Shown in pieces: positions 51,243 through 59,166 of a stretch of DNA of 64,000 nucleotides. Numbering within the stretch: position 1 is the stretch's first letter; every line of letters begins with the position of its first letter. Where the stretch lies: contig NZ_JBCLNF010000006.1 of assembly GCF_039062465.1 (NCBI RefSeq), positions 12,214-76,213 of the forward strand. Direction: 5' to 3'. The notes below the pieces were generated by a model that saw only the letters and a program-made list of their open reading frames with translations, had not been told where the DNA came from and made no database searches. Source of the stretch: Parolsenella sp958406235 (lineage in GTDB: Bacteria > Actinomycetota > Coriobacteriia > Coriobacteriales > Atopobiaceae). The translations under genes were made by a program, and so were the position numbers.

Positions 51243-52606
51243 TCATCATCAAGGGCGGAACCCTGGTTTGCCCCGACGGGCTGCGCGTGGGTGATGTGGC
51301 TCTGGAGGGTGACAAGATCGTCCGCATTGCGGCCTCCATCGAGGCTGGCGATGGCGATGAGGTCGCTGACGCTACGGGCTGCTGGGTCTTCCCGGGCTTC
51401 ATCGACGCCCACACGCACATGCAGTGCTGGACGGGTATCGACTGGACGGCGGATAGCTTCGAGACGGGCACCCGCGCCGCTGCCTGCGGTGGCACCACCA
51501 CCATCGTCGACTACGCCACGGCCGATCGCGGTGTGACCATGCCCGATGCCCTGGCGGAGTGGCATAAGCGCGCGGATGGCACCTGTACGTCAAACTATGC
51601 TTTCCATATGGCGATCGCGGAGTGGAACGAGCGCAATCGCGAGGACCTTGCCGCGATGCGCGCGGGTGGCGTCAGCTCCTTCAAGACCTACTTCGCCTAT
51701 GATCACCTGCGCCTTGATGACGCGGAGACCCTTGAGGTGCTCGAGGCCCTGAAGCCGTTTGGCGGCACGCTCTGCGTCCACTGCGAGAACGGCACCCTCG
51801 TCGACGCCCTCCAGAAGCGCGTGTACGAGGCTGGCATTCACGGGCCGGAAGGCCATCCCCCGAGCCGTCCCGCCGAGTGCGAGGCCGAGGCGGTGAGCCG
51901 CCTACTCTACCTCGCCCACCTCGCCGGTGACGCGCGCGTGAACGTGGTGCACCTCTCCACGAAGCTTGGCCTCGAGGCCATTCGCGCCGCCAAGGCGCGC
52001 GGCCAGAAGAACATCTTCGTTGAGACCTGCCCTCAGTACCTGCTGCTTGATGACACGTGCTTCACGCGTAGGGGAGAGGAGGGCCTCGAAGGCCTCGAGT
52101 TCGTCATGAGCCCGCCTCCGCGCAAGCCGTCTGACCGCGCGGCTCTCCGCCAGGCCCTCCTCGACGGCGAGATTGACACCATCGCCACGGATCACTGCAG
52201 CTTCAACCTCCATGGGCAGAAGGATCGTGGCGTGGATGACTTCCGCGCCGTTCCCAACGGCGGCGCGGGCGTCGAGCACAGGCCAGCGCTTATCGCGACG
52301 ACGTTCGAAGATCAGCTTGGCCCCACGGAGCTCTGCCGCCTCATGAGCGAGAACCCTGCCCGCGTCTTTGGCATGTGGCCTCGCAAGGGTTGTCTGGCGG
52401 AGGGTTCGGACGCGGATGTCTGCGTCTGGGATCCGTCCGTCGAGTGGACCATCTCGGCGAAGACCCAGCACCAGAACGTCGACCACACCCCGTACGAGGG
52501 CTTCGTCTGCCACGGCAGGGCGCGTCTCACCTACGTGAACGGCGTGCTCGCGGCGCGTGACGGCGAGCCGACGGGGGCGACGCCGGGCACATACGTCCCG
52601 CGCTAG
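51239..52606 (+). CDS. hyuA: D-hydantoinase/dihydropyrimidinase family amidohydrolase (HyuA)
   Basis: Cyclic-ureide amidohydrolase with a binuclear metal centre. 455 residues. GFIDAHTHMQ (HxH), SFKTYFAYDH (carboxylated Lys), LCVHCENGTLVD (His), VVHLSTKLG (His), and IATDHCSFN (Asp). Resembles D-phenylhydantoinase HyuA, seen with ygeWXY clusters. ATG at 51239 overlaps the ModE-MocA stop; a TTG two codons earlier is possible. The last codons and the sequence beyond belong to a degenerate tandem repeat (52591-52746). Confidence 0.92.
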   Translation: MIIIKGGTLVCPDGLRVGDVALEGDKIVRIAASIEAGDGDEVADATGCWVFPGFIDAHTHMQCWTGIDWTADSFETGTRAAACGGTTTIVDYATADRGVTMPDALAEWHKRADGTCTSNYAFHMAIAEWNERNREDLAAMRAGGVSSFKTYFAYDHLRLDDAETLEVLEALKPFGGTLCVHCENGTLVDALQKRVYEAGIHGPEGHPPSRPAECEAEAVSRLLYLAHLAGDARVNVVHLSTKLGLEAIRAAKARGQKNIFVETCPQYLLLDDTCFTRRGEEGLEGLEFVMSPPPRKPSDRAALRQALLDGEIDTIATDHCSFNLHGQKDRGVDDFRAVPNGGAGVEHRPALIATTFEDQLGPTELCRLMSENPARVFGMWPRKGCLAEGSDADVCVWDPSVEWTISAKTQHQNVDHTPYEGFVCHGRARLTYVNGVLAARDGEPTGATPGTYVPR

Positions 52607-52746
52607 CCGCGAGTCGGCGACGGGCGCGTGCGCCTCGCGTTGGCCGTGAGCCGGCTGCGGGCGCGGGCATCCCGCGCTGGCGACGAGCGCGGTGGCGGGT
52701 ACATGCGTCTCGCGCTGGCAACGTGCCGGTTGCGGGCGCGGTGCCA
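52591..52746. repeat. Degenerate ~37-bp tandem repeat, about four units
   Basis: Units begin at about 52591, 52628, 52667 and 52703. Each has a TCCCGCGCTGGC-like start and a GGC-GCGGGCG-like end. The first unit contains the end of hyuA (its stop is TAG in CGCTAGCC). No coding potential beyond hyuA. Confidence 0.5.
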
Positions 52747-52786
52747 ACCTGAGCACTAAAAGCTGGTCCTTTCGCCGCTCGAGTCA

Positions 52787-52841
52787 TTGACAAGGGGCCT
52801 TCTTTATCGTTAAGCTTCTAAACAACGATAGGCAATATCGT
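52787..52841 (+). promoter_or_regulatory. ridA promoter with three alternating TATCGT half-sites
   Basis: A consensus -35 TTGACA lies at 52787-52792. TATCGTT (52805-52811), AACGATA (52824-52830) and TATCGT (52836-52841) form two overlapping inverted pairs between the -35 and the ribosome site AAAAGGAG. Good operator candidate; the -10 is weak (TAAGCT at 52811). Confidence 0.5.
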
Positions 52842-52860
52842 CAAACAAAAGGAGAATCAC

Positions 52861-53241
52861 ATGTCCATCGAAGCCGTCGTCACTGACAAGGCCCCCGCCG
52901 CTGTGGGTCCGTATTCCGCCGCCACCAAGTCCGGCAACTGCATCCACGTTTCCGGCCAGCTCCCCGTTGACCCCGCCACCGGCGAGTTCGCCGGCGACGA
53001 CATCCAGGCCCAGACCCGTCAGAGCCTGACCAACGTCAAGAACGTCCTCGAGGCTGCCGGTGCCACCATGGCCGACGTCGCCGAGACCGTCGTTCTCCTC
53101 GACTCCATCGCCGATTTCGGCGCCATGAACGAGGTCTACGCCGAGTTCTTCGCCGCTCCGTATCCGGCTCGCGCCGCCTTCGAGGTTGCCGCCCTCCCCA
53201 AGGGTGCCAAGGTCGAGATCAAGGCTGTTGCCTACCTGTAA
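52861..53241 (+). CDS. ridA: RidA family enamine/imine deaminase
   Basis: Hydrolyses reactive enamines such as 2-aminoacrylate, an intermediate released by PLP dehydratases and lyases including diaminopropionate ammonia-lyase. 126 residues. AVGPYSAATKSGNCIHVSGQLPVDPATGEF, QSLTNVKNVLEAAG, and the diagnostic catalytic Arg in YPARAAFEVAALPKGAKVEIKAVAYL. Own promoter and strong terminator. Proximity to dpaL and hyuA fits a detoxifying role in the cluster. Confidence 0.93.
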   Translation: MSIEAVVTDKAPAAVGPYSAATKSGNCIHVSGQLPVDPATGEFAGDDIQAQTRQSLTNVKNVLEAAGATMADVAETVVLLDSIADFGAMNEVYAEFFAAPYPARAAFEVAALPKGAKVEIKAVAYL

Positions 53242-53309
53242 TGGGTTGTTGTCCAGCTGAATGGGCCGCTGCCCTCTAGTGTCGTTATCTCTTGTCAGCG
53301 ATGACACTC

Positions 53310-53352
53310 AGCCGGCGTTCGGATTCACCTCCGAGCGCCGGCTTTTTGTTTT
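53310..53352 (+). terminator. Terminator after ridA
   Basis: About 14-bp stem from 53310-53323 with 53330-53343 (one G-U wobble), 6-nt loop, followed by TTTTGTTTTT. Strong intrinsic terminator. Confidence 0.85.
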
Positions 53353-53373
53353 TCGGGTCCGCTACTCCTCAAA

Positions 53374-53404
53374 ACCTGAAAAAGGGCCAGTCCCTTTTTC
53401 GGGT
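53374..53404. repeat. Dispersed palindrome type A, diverged copy
   Basis: Matches the copy at 47584-47614 apart from GGGCCAG for GGGACAG and CGGGT for CAGGT. It begins 21 bases after the ridA terminator. Confidence 0.75.
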
Positions 53405-53446
53405 TTTAAGTGTGATGATCGACGGTGATGCACGGTTAAGTTTCAT

Positions 53447-53514
53447 CGAGACATGCAATTTTTAGAGTTATGAACGAGAATTAGGCTCCATAACTCGAAG
53501 AAACGCATGTCTCG
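53447..53514. repeat. 68-bp symmetric nested palindrome
   Basis: Outer 10-bp arms CGAGACATGC (53447-53456) and GCATGTCTCG (53505-53514), and inner 8-bp arms GAGTTATG (53465-53472) and CATAACTC (53489-53496). Both joints are exactly 8 bases, so the whole is symmetric about 53480/53481. Could be a MITE-like element or a structured RNA. Confidence 0.6.
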
Positions 53515-53864
53515 GCGTCGGTGCGGCGGAGCTGCCGGGCGTCGCGTTGCGTGCCCCTGCCGTGTGCCTCCGCCGCGTGCTGCGTGCAGCCGACGCGCGT
53601 CGCGTGCCGCGTGCTGCGCCGTGGCCACGAGCGCTAATGCTACTGCTAGCGTCGCATGCCGTTCGCCGGAGGCGTGACAGGCGTTGCGTTGCGTCCGCGG
53701 GTGCTTTTATACCGTTCGCGAGAGCTCTACGCATTTTCGGTTTCTCGTCCGTAGCGGCTGGTTGCTGGGGTAGACTATTCCCTGTTGACCATCTGGTCGC
53801 AAGTTATGTTCAGCGCGCAAGCGCAGTGTTGCCCTCGGAGGGGCAAACGAAAGAAAGGCACGTC

Positions 53865-54071
53865 ATGGCTCAGGGTACTGTTAAGTGGTTCAATCCGGAC
53901 AAGGGCTACGGCTTCATCTCTCGCGAGGACGGCGACGACCTGTTCGTCCACTACTCCGAGATTCAGATGGACGGCTTCAAGACCCTCGACGAGGGCCAGG
54001 CTGTCGAGTTTGACATCACCACTGGTCAGAATGGCAAGCTCCAGGCCTCCAACGTCCGTAAGAGCGCTTAA
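53865..54071 (+). CDS. cspA: Cold shock protein (CspA family)
   Basis: 68-residue single cold-shock domain that binds single-stranded RNA/DNA as an RNA chaperone. RNP1 KGYGFISRE and RNP2 LFVHYSEI are intact; starts MAQGTVKWFNPDKG. AAGAAAGG precedes the ATG. The long leader is typical of cold-shock mRNAs. Monocistronic, with its own terminator. Confidence 0.95.
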   Translation: MAQGTVKWFNPDKGYGFISREDGDDLFVHYSEIQMDGFKTLDEGQAVEFDITTGQNGKLQASNVRKSA

Positions 54072-54095
54072 TTAACGTCTTACATACGCTTGGGT

Positions 54096-54129
54096 GAGGG
54101 GACGTCCGAAAGGACGCCCCCTCTTTTTT
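54096..54129 (+). terminator. Terminator after cspA
   Basis: 12-bp stem GAGGGGACGTCC/GGACGCCCCCTC (one mismatch) with a GAAA loop, followed by TTTTTTG. Strong intrinsic terminator. Confidence 0.85.
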
Positions 54130-54188
54130 GTGCGGGCTGGTAGTGCGTCCCGGCCGCTGACGGCGGAAGGCGCGCAGGTGTAACCCCG

Positions 54189-56312
54189 CTACTGCACGTG
54201 CTCGGCGAAGCGGTGGTACTGCACACGGGCGAGCTTGAGGTAGGCGTCTCGGGCACGAGCGGCTGGATCGCCGTTGGGGTCGGCGCCGGCGAGCGTCTTG
54301 AGGCCGCCTGTTGCATGGTGACGGTCCTCGACATCCGTGTACGAGAGCGCGCTGATTGTCGGCATCGACAGGCGCGCGCCCAGCTGCGCCTCCTGATAGC
54401 CCGAGAGGGGAGCTCCGACGGCGTCGAGGGCGAGCGCCCCCAGCGTGCTCGAGGAGGCCTCCTCGACGCGCATGCTTCCAGCGCCCGCCACGTCATAGTT
54501 CGCCCAGACGAGGTAGTTGGTGAGGTACATGCGCGTTCCGTGGGTCTGGTCGGCCTCGTCCGGGAACATGGCGTCGTTGACGGCGGCGGAAACGCTTGCC
54601 TGATGGTCTCCGAAAAAGACGAGGAGCACCGGTCGGTCGAGCTTGCGAAGCTCGCCGATAAACCATTCGAGGTCACGATCCGAGGCGTCGATGCACGCGA
54701 GGTATTCGTTGAGTTCCGCCGCCTGTGACTCGTTCAGGTAGTCAGGCTCGTAGCCGCGCAGCAGGCCCGGATCGATGTTGCCCTGGTCGTAGCTGCTGTG
54801 ATTCTGCATTGTCACGTCGAAGATGAACTGCGGTTTGCTCGAGCCGCGCAAGCGCTCGAGGACCTCCTCGTACGTGGCTGCGTCGGTGACGCCGCTGTGG
54901 AACTGCGGCGCATCCTCGAACCTGTCGATGGTGAGGAACTCGTCAAACCCAAAGCCGGCGTAGATGCCCTCGCGGTTCCAGTTGGTGCCAAGGTTTGGGT
55001 GAATCGCGCACGTGTCATAGCCTAGGCTCGACAGCTGAGAGGCGAGGTTGTCCGTCGTCGAGAGGTCGTAGAGCGTATACGGATACGCGCCTTTTCCGAG
55101 GTATCCCAGGGTGTTGCCGGTGAGGAACTCGAACTCCGTGTTGCAGGTCCCACCTGCGTAGGTGGAAACGGCGAGCTGCCCGCGCACGAGCGCGTCGTCG
55201 ATCGAGTTGAAGTACGCGGGCCCCTCGTAGCCCACGCCAAGCCCGTCGTAGAGCGACATGTCGCTGAAGCTCTCGTTCATCACGCACACGATGCTCGGGC
55301 GCGTCTCCGCGAACTGGGCCTGCGCAGCGGCGCGAGCGTCTGGCTCGGCACTCGCTGCGTGGTCGTCCGCCAGCTCCTGTTCGTCTGCGACGGCCTGCGC
55401 GGAGGAGTAACCGGCGGGGCGAGGAATCTCGAGGTCCTGCGCCGCGGCGACGAAGCTCGTGATGGCTCCGTAGCGCTCGTAGCTGCGAGCGGTGTCCCAT
55501 CCGTCGACGTGTACGCCGAGCGCGACGCCAAAGTCCACAAGCGTGATAAGCACGACGAATGAGCCCACGCATGCTGCCGCGACGCCGAGGTTGCCGGCGA
55601 CGGCGAGCTTGCGCCGGCGGCGCGCGCGGCCCTTCTCGGAATCCGCCTCCTTGCATCGGCGGCACGCGCGGCCCTTCTCGGAAGCCGCCTCGCGTCCGTG
55701 CATGAGCGAGCAGAGGCACCAGCCAACTGCGGCGATGGCGATGCCGAGAATAACCGTGCCGTCGACCTTGTAGACGTAGCCGCCCGCGACGGACATCGCC
55801 GTGGCCATACCGAGGACGTCCGACGGCAGAATCGCGGTGCCCTTGTGGACGCGCACGAAGTACTGGGCGAGGCCCATCGCGCAGAAGACGCCGATACCGA
55901 TGCCGGCACCGATGCCCCTGCGTTGGAAGACGAGATAAAGGGCGAGGAGTGCGAGTAGGGCAAACCCGGCTTCGAGCGCGAGGAACTTCGGCTCGACGGC
56001 GAGGTTGCCACGGCACCAGCTGACCTCGAGCGCGAACGCTGCGGCGACGCTGGCAGCGACGAGAAGCCCGGCGTCTGCCAGGTAGGATCCGCGAATCCTG
56101 CCGCGGGAGAGCGTGACCAGCGCGCACACACCAACGACTGCGGCGGCGGCAACGGAGCAGCCGACGACCGTCGCGGCGTCTCCCTCGACCAGGCCGAGTG
56201 CGAGCCAGATGACGAGCGCGAGAGCCAGCACGGGATACGGCAGCGCCCAGGCGAGGGTGGCGCGAGACGGACGCTCGCGCATCGAACGATCCTTGTCCGC
56301 GCTGCTGCTCAT
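54189..56312 (-). CDS. LTA synthase-like membrane sulfatase-fold protein, second copy
   Basis: About 707 residues. Several membrane segments fill the first ~240 residues; an extracellular alkaline-phosphatase-fold domain follows. Catalytic blocks: CVMNESFSDM (metal Glu, ~347), GGTCNTEFEFLTG (nucleophile Thr, ~388), and LVFFGDHQASV (Asp-His, ~567). These match LtaS/phosphoglycerol transferase family enzymes that polymerise or transfer glycerol phosphate; the actual substrate is unknown. A 14-residue tandem duplication lies in a basic cytoplasmic loop (55608-55691). The start at 56312 lies five bases after the upstream paralogue; an in-frame upstream extension to 56372 overlaps that gene. Confidence 0.85.
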   Translation of the reverse strand: MSSSADKDRSMRERPSRATLAWALPYPVLALALVIWLALGLVEGDAATVVGCSVAAAAVVGVCALVTLSRGRIRGSYLADAGLLVAASVAAAFALEVSWCRGNLAVEPKFLALEAGFALLALLALYLVFQRRGIGAGIGIGVFCAMGLAQYFVRVHKGTAILPSDVLGMATAMSVAGGYVYKVDGTVILGIAIAAVGWCLCSLMHGREAASEKGRACRRCKEADSEKGRARRRRKLAVAGNLGVAAACVGSFVVLITLVDFGVALGVHVDGWDTARSYERYGAITSFVAAAQDLEIPRPAGYSSAQAVADEQELADDHAASAEPDARAAAQAQFAETRPSIVCVMNESFSDMSLYDGLGVGYEGPAYFNSIDDALVRGQLAVSTYAGGTCNTEFEFLTGNTLGYLGKGAYPYTLYDLSTTDNLASQLSSLGYDTCAIHPNLGTNWNREGIYAGFGFDEFLTIDRFEDAPQFHSGVTDAATYEEVLERLRGSSKPQFIFDVTMQNHSSYDQGNIDPGLLRGYEPDYLNESQAAELNEYLACIDASDRDLEWFIGELRKLDRPVLLVFFGDHQASVSAAVNDAMFPDEADQTHGTRMYLTNYLVWANYDVAGAGSMRVEEASSSTLGALALDAVGAPLSGYQEAQLGARLSMPTISALSYTDVEDRHHATGGLKTLAGADPNGDPAARARDAYLKLARVQYHRFAEHVQ
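55608..55691 (-). repeat. 42-bp tandem duplication inside the LTA-synthase-like gene
   Basis: Two adjacent 42-base units differing at a few bases, adding 14 residues (EADSEKGRARRRRK and a near copy) to a basic loop. In frame. Confidence 0.75.
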
Positions 56313-56317
56313 TGTGC

Positions 56318-58624
56318 CTAAGACACCCGCTTCGCAAACTCGAGATACTGAACGTTCTGGAGGAGACGGCAAGACTCAGCGGCGGAGGCCCAGGACTCGT
56401 TATCCGGCGTTGGCGCATCGTCTCCGCTGCCGCCATCTCCGCCGTCGCCGCTGGAAGCCTTCTGGCTAGGCGTGGCGTCCGCGACGGAGTGCCAGCCGCC
56501 CTCGTTGTCCTTGTAGGCAAACATGTTAATCATCGGCATGTGCATGCGGGCGCCAAGTTGCGCCTTCTGGAAGTTCGTGAGGGGAGCACCGATGGCGTCG
56601 AGCGCGAGCGTGCCCAGCGTCGACGAGGAGGCGTCCTCCCAGCGCATGTCGCCAGCGCCAGCCACCTCGTAGTTCGTCCAGACGAAGTAGTTCGTGCGAT
56701 AGGCGCGGGCGCCGTGGGCGGTGCCAACGTCCTCGGTGAAGAGCGCATCGTTCACGTATCCGGAGACGCCCGGCTGGTGGTCGCCAAAGAACACGAGCAT
56801 GACGGGGCGGTCGAGGTTGCGGAGCTCTTCCATGAACCACTGGAGGTCGCGGTCCGAGGCGTTGATGCAGGCGAGGTATTCGTTGAGTTGACTCGTGAGC
56901 GCGGCGTCATCCTCCGCGAACGGGAAGGTGTAGCCCGGAAGAAGCGACTCGTCGATGTTGTTCTGGTCGTAACCGCTGTGGTTCTGGATGGTGACGTCGA
57001 GGATGAACTGCGGGGCCTCGTTGCTGCGGAGGCGGTCGAGCACGCTCTCGTAGGTCGCGGCGTCCGTGACGCCGGAGTGGAATCCGGGTGCGCCCGCGAA
57101 GTCCTCCGCGGAGAGGAAACGGTCGAACCCGAAGGCCCTGTAGACGATGTTGCGCTTCCAGTTCGTGGGGGCGCAGGGGTGGATTGCCGTCGTGTCATAT
57201 CCCATGTCGGCGAACTGGGTGGCGAGGTTGTCGACGTCGCTGAGGTCATAGAGCGTGTATGGGTACTTGGCGTTGCCGATGTAGCCCAGGGTGGCTCCGG
57301 TCATGAACTCGAACTCGGAGTTGCAGGTGCCTCCGCCGTAGGCGGAAACCTCGAGCTCGCCACGCACGAGCGCGTCGTCGATCGAGTTGAAGTAGGTGGG
57401 GCCCGTATAGCCGATCCCGAGGCCGTCGAGCATCGAGAGGTCTGAGAAGGTCTCGTTCATGACGCAGACGACGCTGGGTTTCGTGTCCGCGAACTGCGCC
57501 TGGGTGTAGGGATACGAGTCGCTCTTGGCGTTCTGGTACAGCGAGGCGAGGGTCTGCTCGTCCTCGAGGGCGACCTCGTCAGAATAGCCTGCGGGCATGT
57601 CGATCGCCATGTGCTGCACCATGCTGAGGAAGTGGGGAACCAGGCCGTCCGCGTGGTAGCTCGTGATGGGGCTCCATACGTCGGTGTTGATTCCGTAGCC
57701 CTTGGTGAGGTCGATGTCCGAGAACGCGTTCTGGAGCGTGACCAGGCACAGGATGCCGAGGGCGATGTTTGCGATGGGGCGAATGATGCGCACGCGGCTC
57801 GGCGCCGGCGTAGCGGGGCGGATGAGGCAACAGGCGATGAGGCCGACGCCGAGGGCGCTCGCGGCGGTGAGCATGGGATCCGTCACAGTATAGGTGTATC
57901 CGGCGGAGACCTCTGCGGCGGTGCTCAGGGCGAGAAGGTCCGTCGGGAGGAGGGCGGCGCCCCTGAACTCGGCGACGAACGCCTGCCCGATGCCGAGGGC
58001 GAAGAGGGCGACGAGCCATATCGCGGGCATCACGCCGCGGCGCTGGCCGAGGAAGTAGGCGATGAGCATGACCGAGCCGATGAAGGTGACGTCAATGAGG
58101 ATGTGCTCGACCGATACGCTGGGGGCACCCTCGTTCCAGGGCGTCTCGATGGCGATGACGGCGCAGATGGTACAGATGGCGAGGGCCACGATGGCGCGAA
58201 GCAGCTCGATGACGAGGCCAGCCAAGTGCGTGCGGGCATCCTTCGAGCGGCCGAGGCCGTCGAGCGCGTTGAGGATCGGCTCGCGAAAGAGCGCGACCAA
58301 GATGCCGGCGCAGATGACCTTTACGACCTGGTCGAGCGCCTCAGTGCTGCAGATGAGCAGGTTTTGACGTGCGAGGAAGATGAAGAGGGCGGCAAGGGCG
58401 ACGAACGGGACGAGCCACAGGATGGTGCTCACGTGACAGATTGCCGCGGCGAGCCAAGCGGTCGCACGCGTGACGGGGGCGGGGACGAACCCGAACAGGT
58501 GGGCGAGGGCATCGTCGAAGCGCTCGAGTTGAGCCGCAGCAGCCTTGCGGGTGGTCATGGCCCTTTCCCTCGCAGCTAGTGCCTTCTCGCGGATGCTCAT
58601 CAAATGGTCATGGTTGTTGCTCAT
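56318..58624 (-). CDS. LTA synthase-like membrane sulfatase-fold protein, first copy
   Basis: 768 residues. A basic N-terminal segment is followed by several membrane helices (to about residue 300), then an extracellular sulfatase-fold domain. Catalytic blocks: CVMNETFSDL (~388), GGTCNSEFEFMTG with nucleophile Thr (~434), and LVFFGDHQPGVSG (~613). Closely related to the next gene over the catalytic domain (for example the shared YFNSIDDALVRG), so the pair is a tandem duplication. Gly/Asp/Ser-rich linker near the C-terminus. ATG at 58624 has GGGGAC upstream; the Met nine codons in is an alternative. Confidence 0.87.
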   Translation of the reverse strand: MSNNHDHLMSIREKALAARERAMTTRKAAAAQLERFDDALAHLFGFVPAPVTRATAWLAAAICHVSTILWLVPFVALAALFIFLARQNLLICSTEALDQVVKVICAGILVALFREPILNALDGLGRSKDARTHLAGLVIELLRAIVALAICTICAVIAIETPWNEGAPSVSVEHILIDVTFIGSVMLIAYFLGQRRGVMPAIWLVALFALGIGQAFVAEFRGAALLPTDLLALSTAAEVSAGYTYTVTDPMLTAASALGVGLIACCLIRPATPAPSRVRIIRPIANIALGILCLVTLQNAFSDIDLTKGYGINTDVWSPITSYHADGLVPHFLSMVQHMAIDMPAGYSDEVALEDEQTLASLYQNAKSDSYPYTQAQFADTKPSVVCVMNETFSDLSMLDGLGIGYTGPTYFNSIDDALVRGELEVSAYGGGTCNSEFEFMTGATLGYIGNAKYPYTLYDLSDVDNLATQFADMGYDTTAIHPCAPTNWKRNIVYRAFGFDRFLSAEDFAGAPGFHSGVTDAATYESVLDRLRSNEAPQFILDVTIQNHSGYDQNNIDESLLPGYTFPFAEDDAALTSQLNEYLACINASDRDLQWFMEELRNLDRPVMLVFFGDHQPGVSGYVNDALFTEDVGTAHGARAYRTNYFVWTNYEVAGAGDMRWEDASSSTLGTLALDAIGAPLTNFQKAQLGARMHMPMINMFAYKDNEGGWHSVADATPSQKASSGDGGDGGSGDDAPTPDNESWASAAESCRLLQNVQYLEFAKRVS

Positions 58625-58788
58625 GCGTCCCCATGGCTCGTCTGGCTAACTACAGTCATAACTTCCCTACTTTACCGATTCTTGACATGGCCGGCAATGC
58701 GCTTGGGTTGGAAAGGTGCAGGAAAAACGGGAAAAGTGTTGGGACGGCTGTGCGATTGGGTTCGTTGGCACACGCCGGTCCCGGCGTC

Positions 58789-59166
58789 CTAGCGTTCGCT
58801 TACGGTGCCGACGCCGTAGCCCTCGCTGCGTACCACGTGGCGAAGATCATCTGGGTTGGCCGCCTGCTTGGTCCGCACGTGGGCAACGCCCTCCGCGAGG
58901 GAGACCTTGGCCATGGTGTCGGGCCGCGAGTTGAACGCGTTCGCAATGCGCTTCGCGCAGTTCTCGCAGCTCATACCTTTGACCACGACGTCATAGGCGA
59001 AAGGGTAGTGGGAGGCGTCCTTGTCCCTGGGGCCACGCGAGCGCACGACGTCCGTGCCTCCGCAGCAGTCCCCTTTACCGCCTCGCGCGATGTAGTTGCG
59101 AATAACGAGCAGCGCCGCCACGAAAACGACGGTGACGATCGCGACGTTGATGATGTTTGCGCTCAT
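58789..59166 (-). CDS. Membrane-anchored heavy-metal-associated (HMA) protein with FeoB-associated-type Cys motif
   Basis: 125 residues. The N-terminal membrane helix (about 5-24) and RNYIARGGKGDCCGG resemble FeoB-associated Cys-rich membrane proteins. The C-terminal part is an HMA domain with the metal loop VVKGMSCENCAKRIANAF (CxxC). Probably binds Cu, Zn or Fe at the membrane face; no P-type ATPase or feoB is adjacent. On the minus strand upstream, TACAAT near 59229-59234 is a -10 candidate. Confidence 0.75.
   Translation of the reverse strand: MSANIINVAIVTVVFVAALLVIRNYIARGGKGDCCGGTDVVRSRGPRDKDASHYPFAYDVVVKGMSCENCAKRIANAFNSRPDTMAKVSLAEGVAHVRTKQAANPDDLRHVVRSEGYGVGTVSER

Larger units (their letters stand above)
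53242..53864. other. Intergenic region between ridA and cspA
   Basis: 623 bases with no credible gene. It holds the ridA terminator, a dispersed palindrome (53374-53404), a 68-bp nested palindrome (53447-53514), and a CG-rich stretch of short GCGTGC/GCCGCG-type repeats (about 53520-53700). The cspA promoter/5' leader follows (TAGACT near 53772, roughly 85-nt leader). An open frame running through it has only low-complexity Arg/Ala content. Confidence 0.7.

Noticed and set aside
44393..53404. CRISPR array from the repeated palindromes
   Set aside because: Only four copies, irregularly spaced over 9 kb, with no spacer structure or cas genes.
53547..53864. Open frame running into cspA as an N-terminal extension
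   Set aside because: Arg/Ala/Val low-complexity translation of a CG-rich repeat region; the cspA start at 53865 has its own ribosome site and canonical N-terminus.
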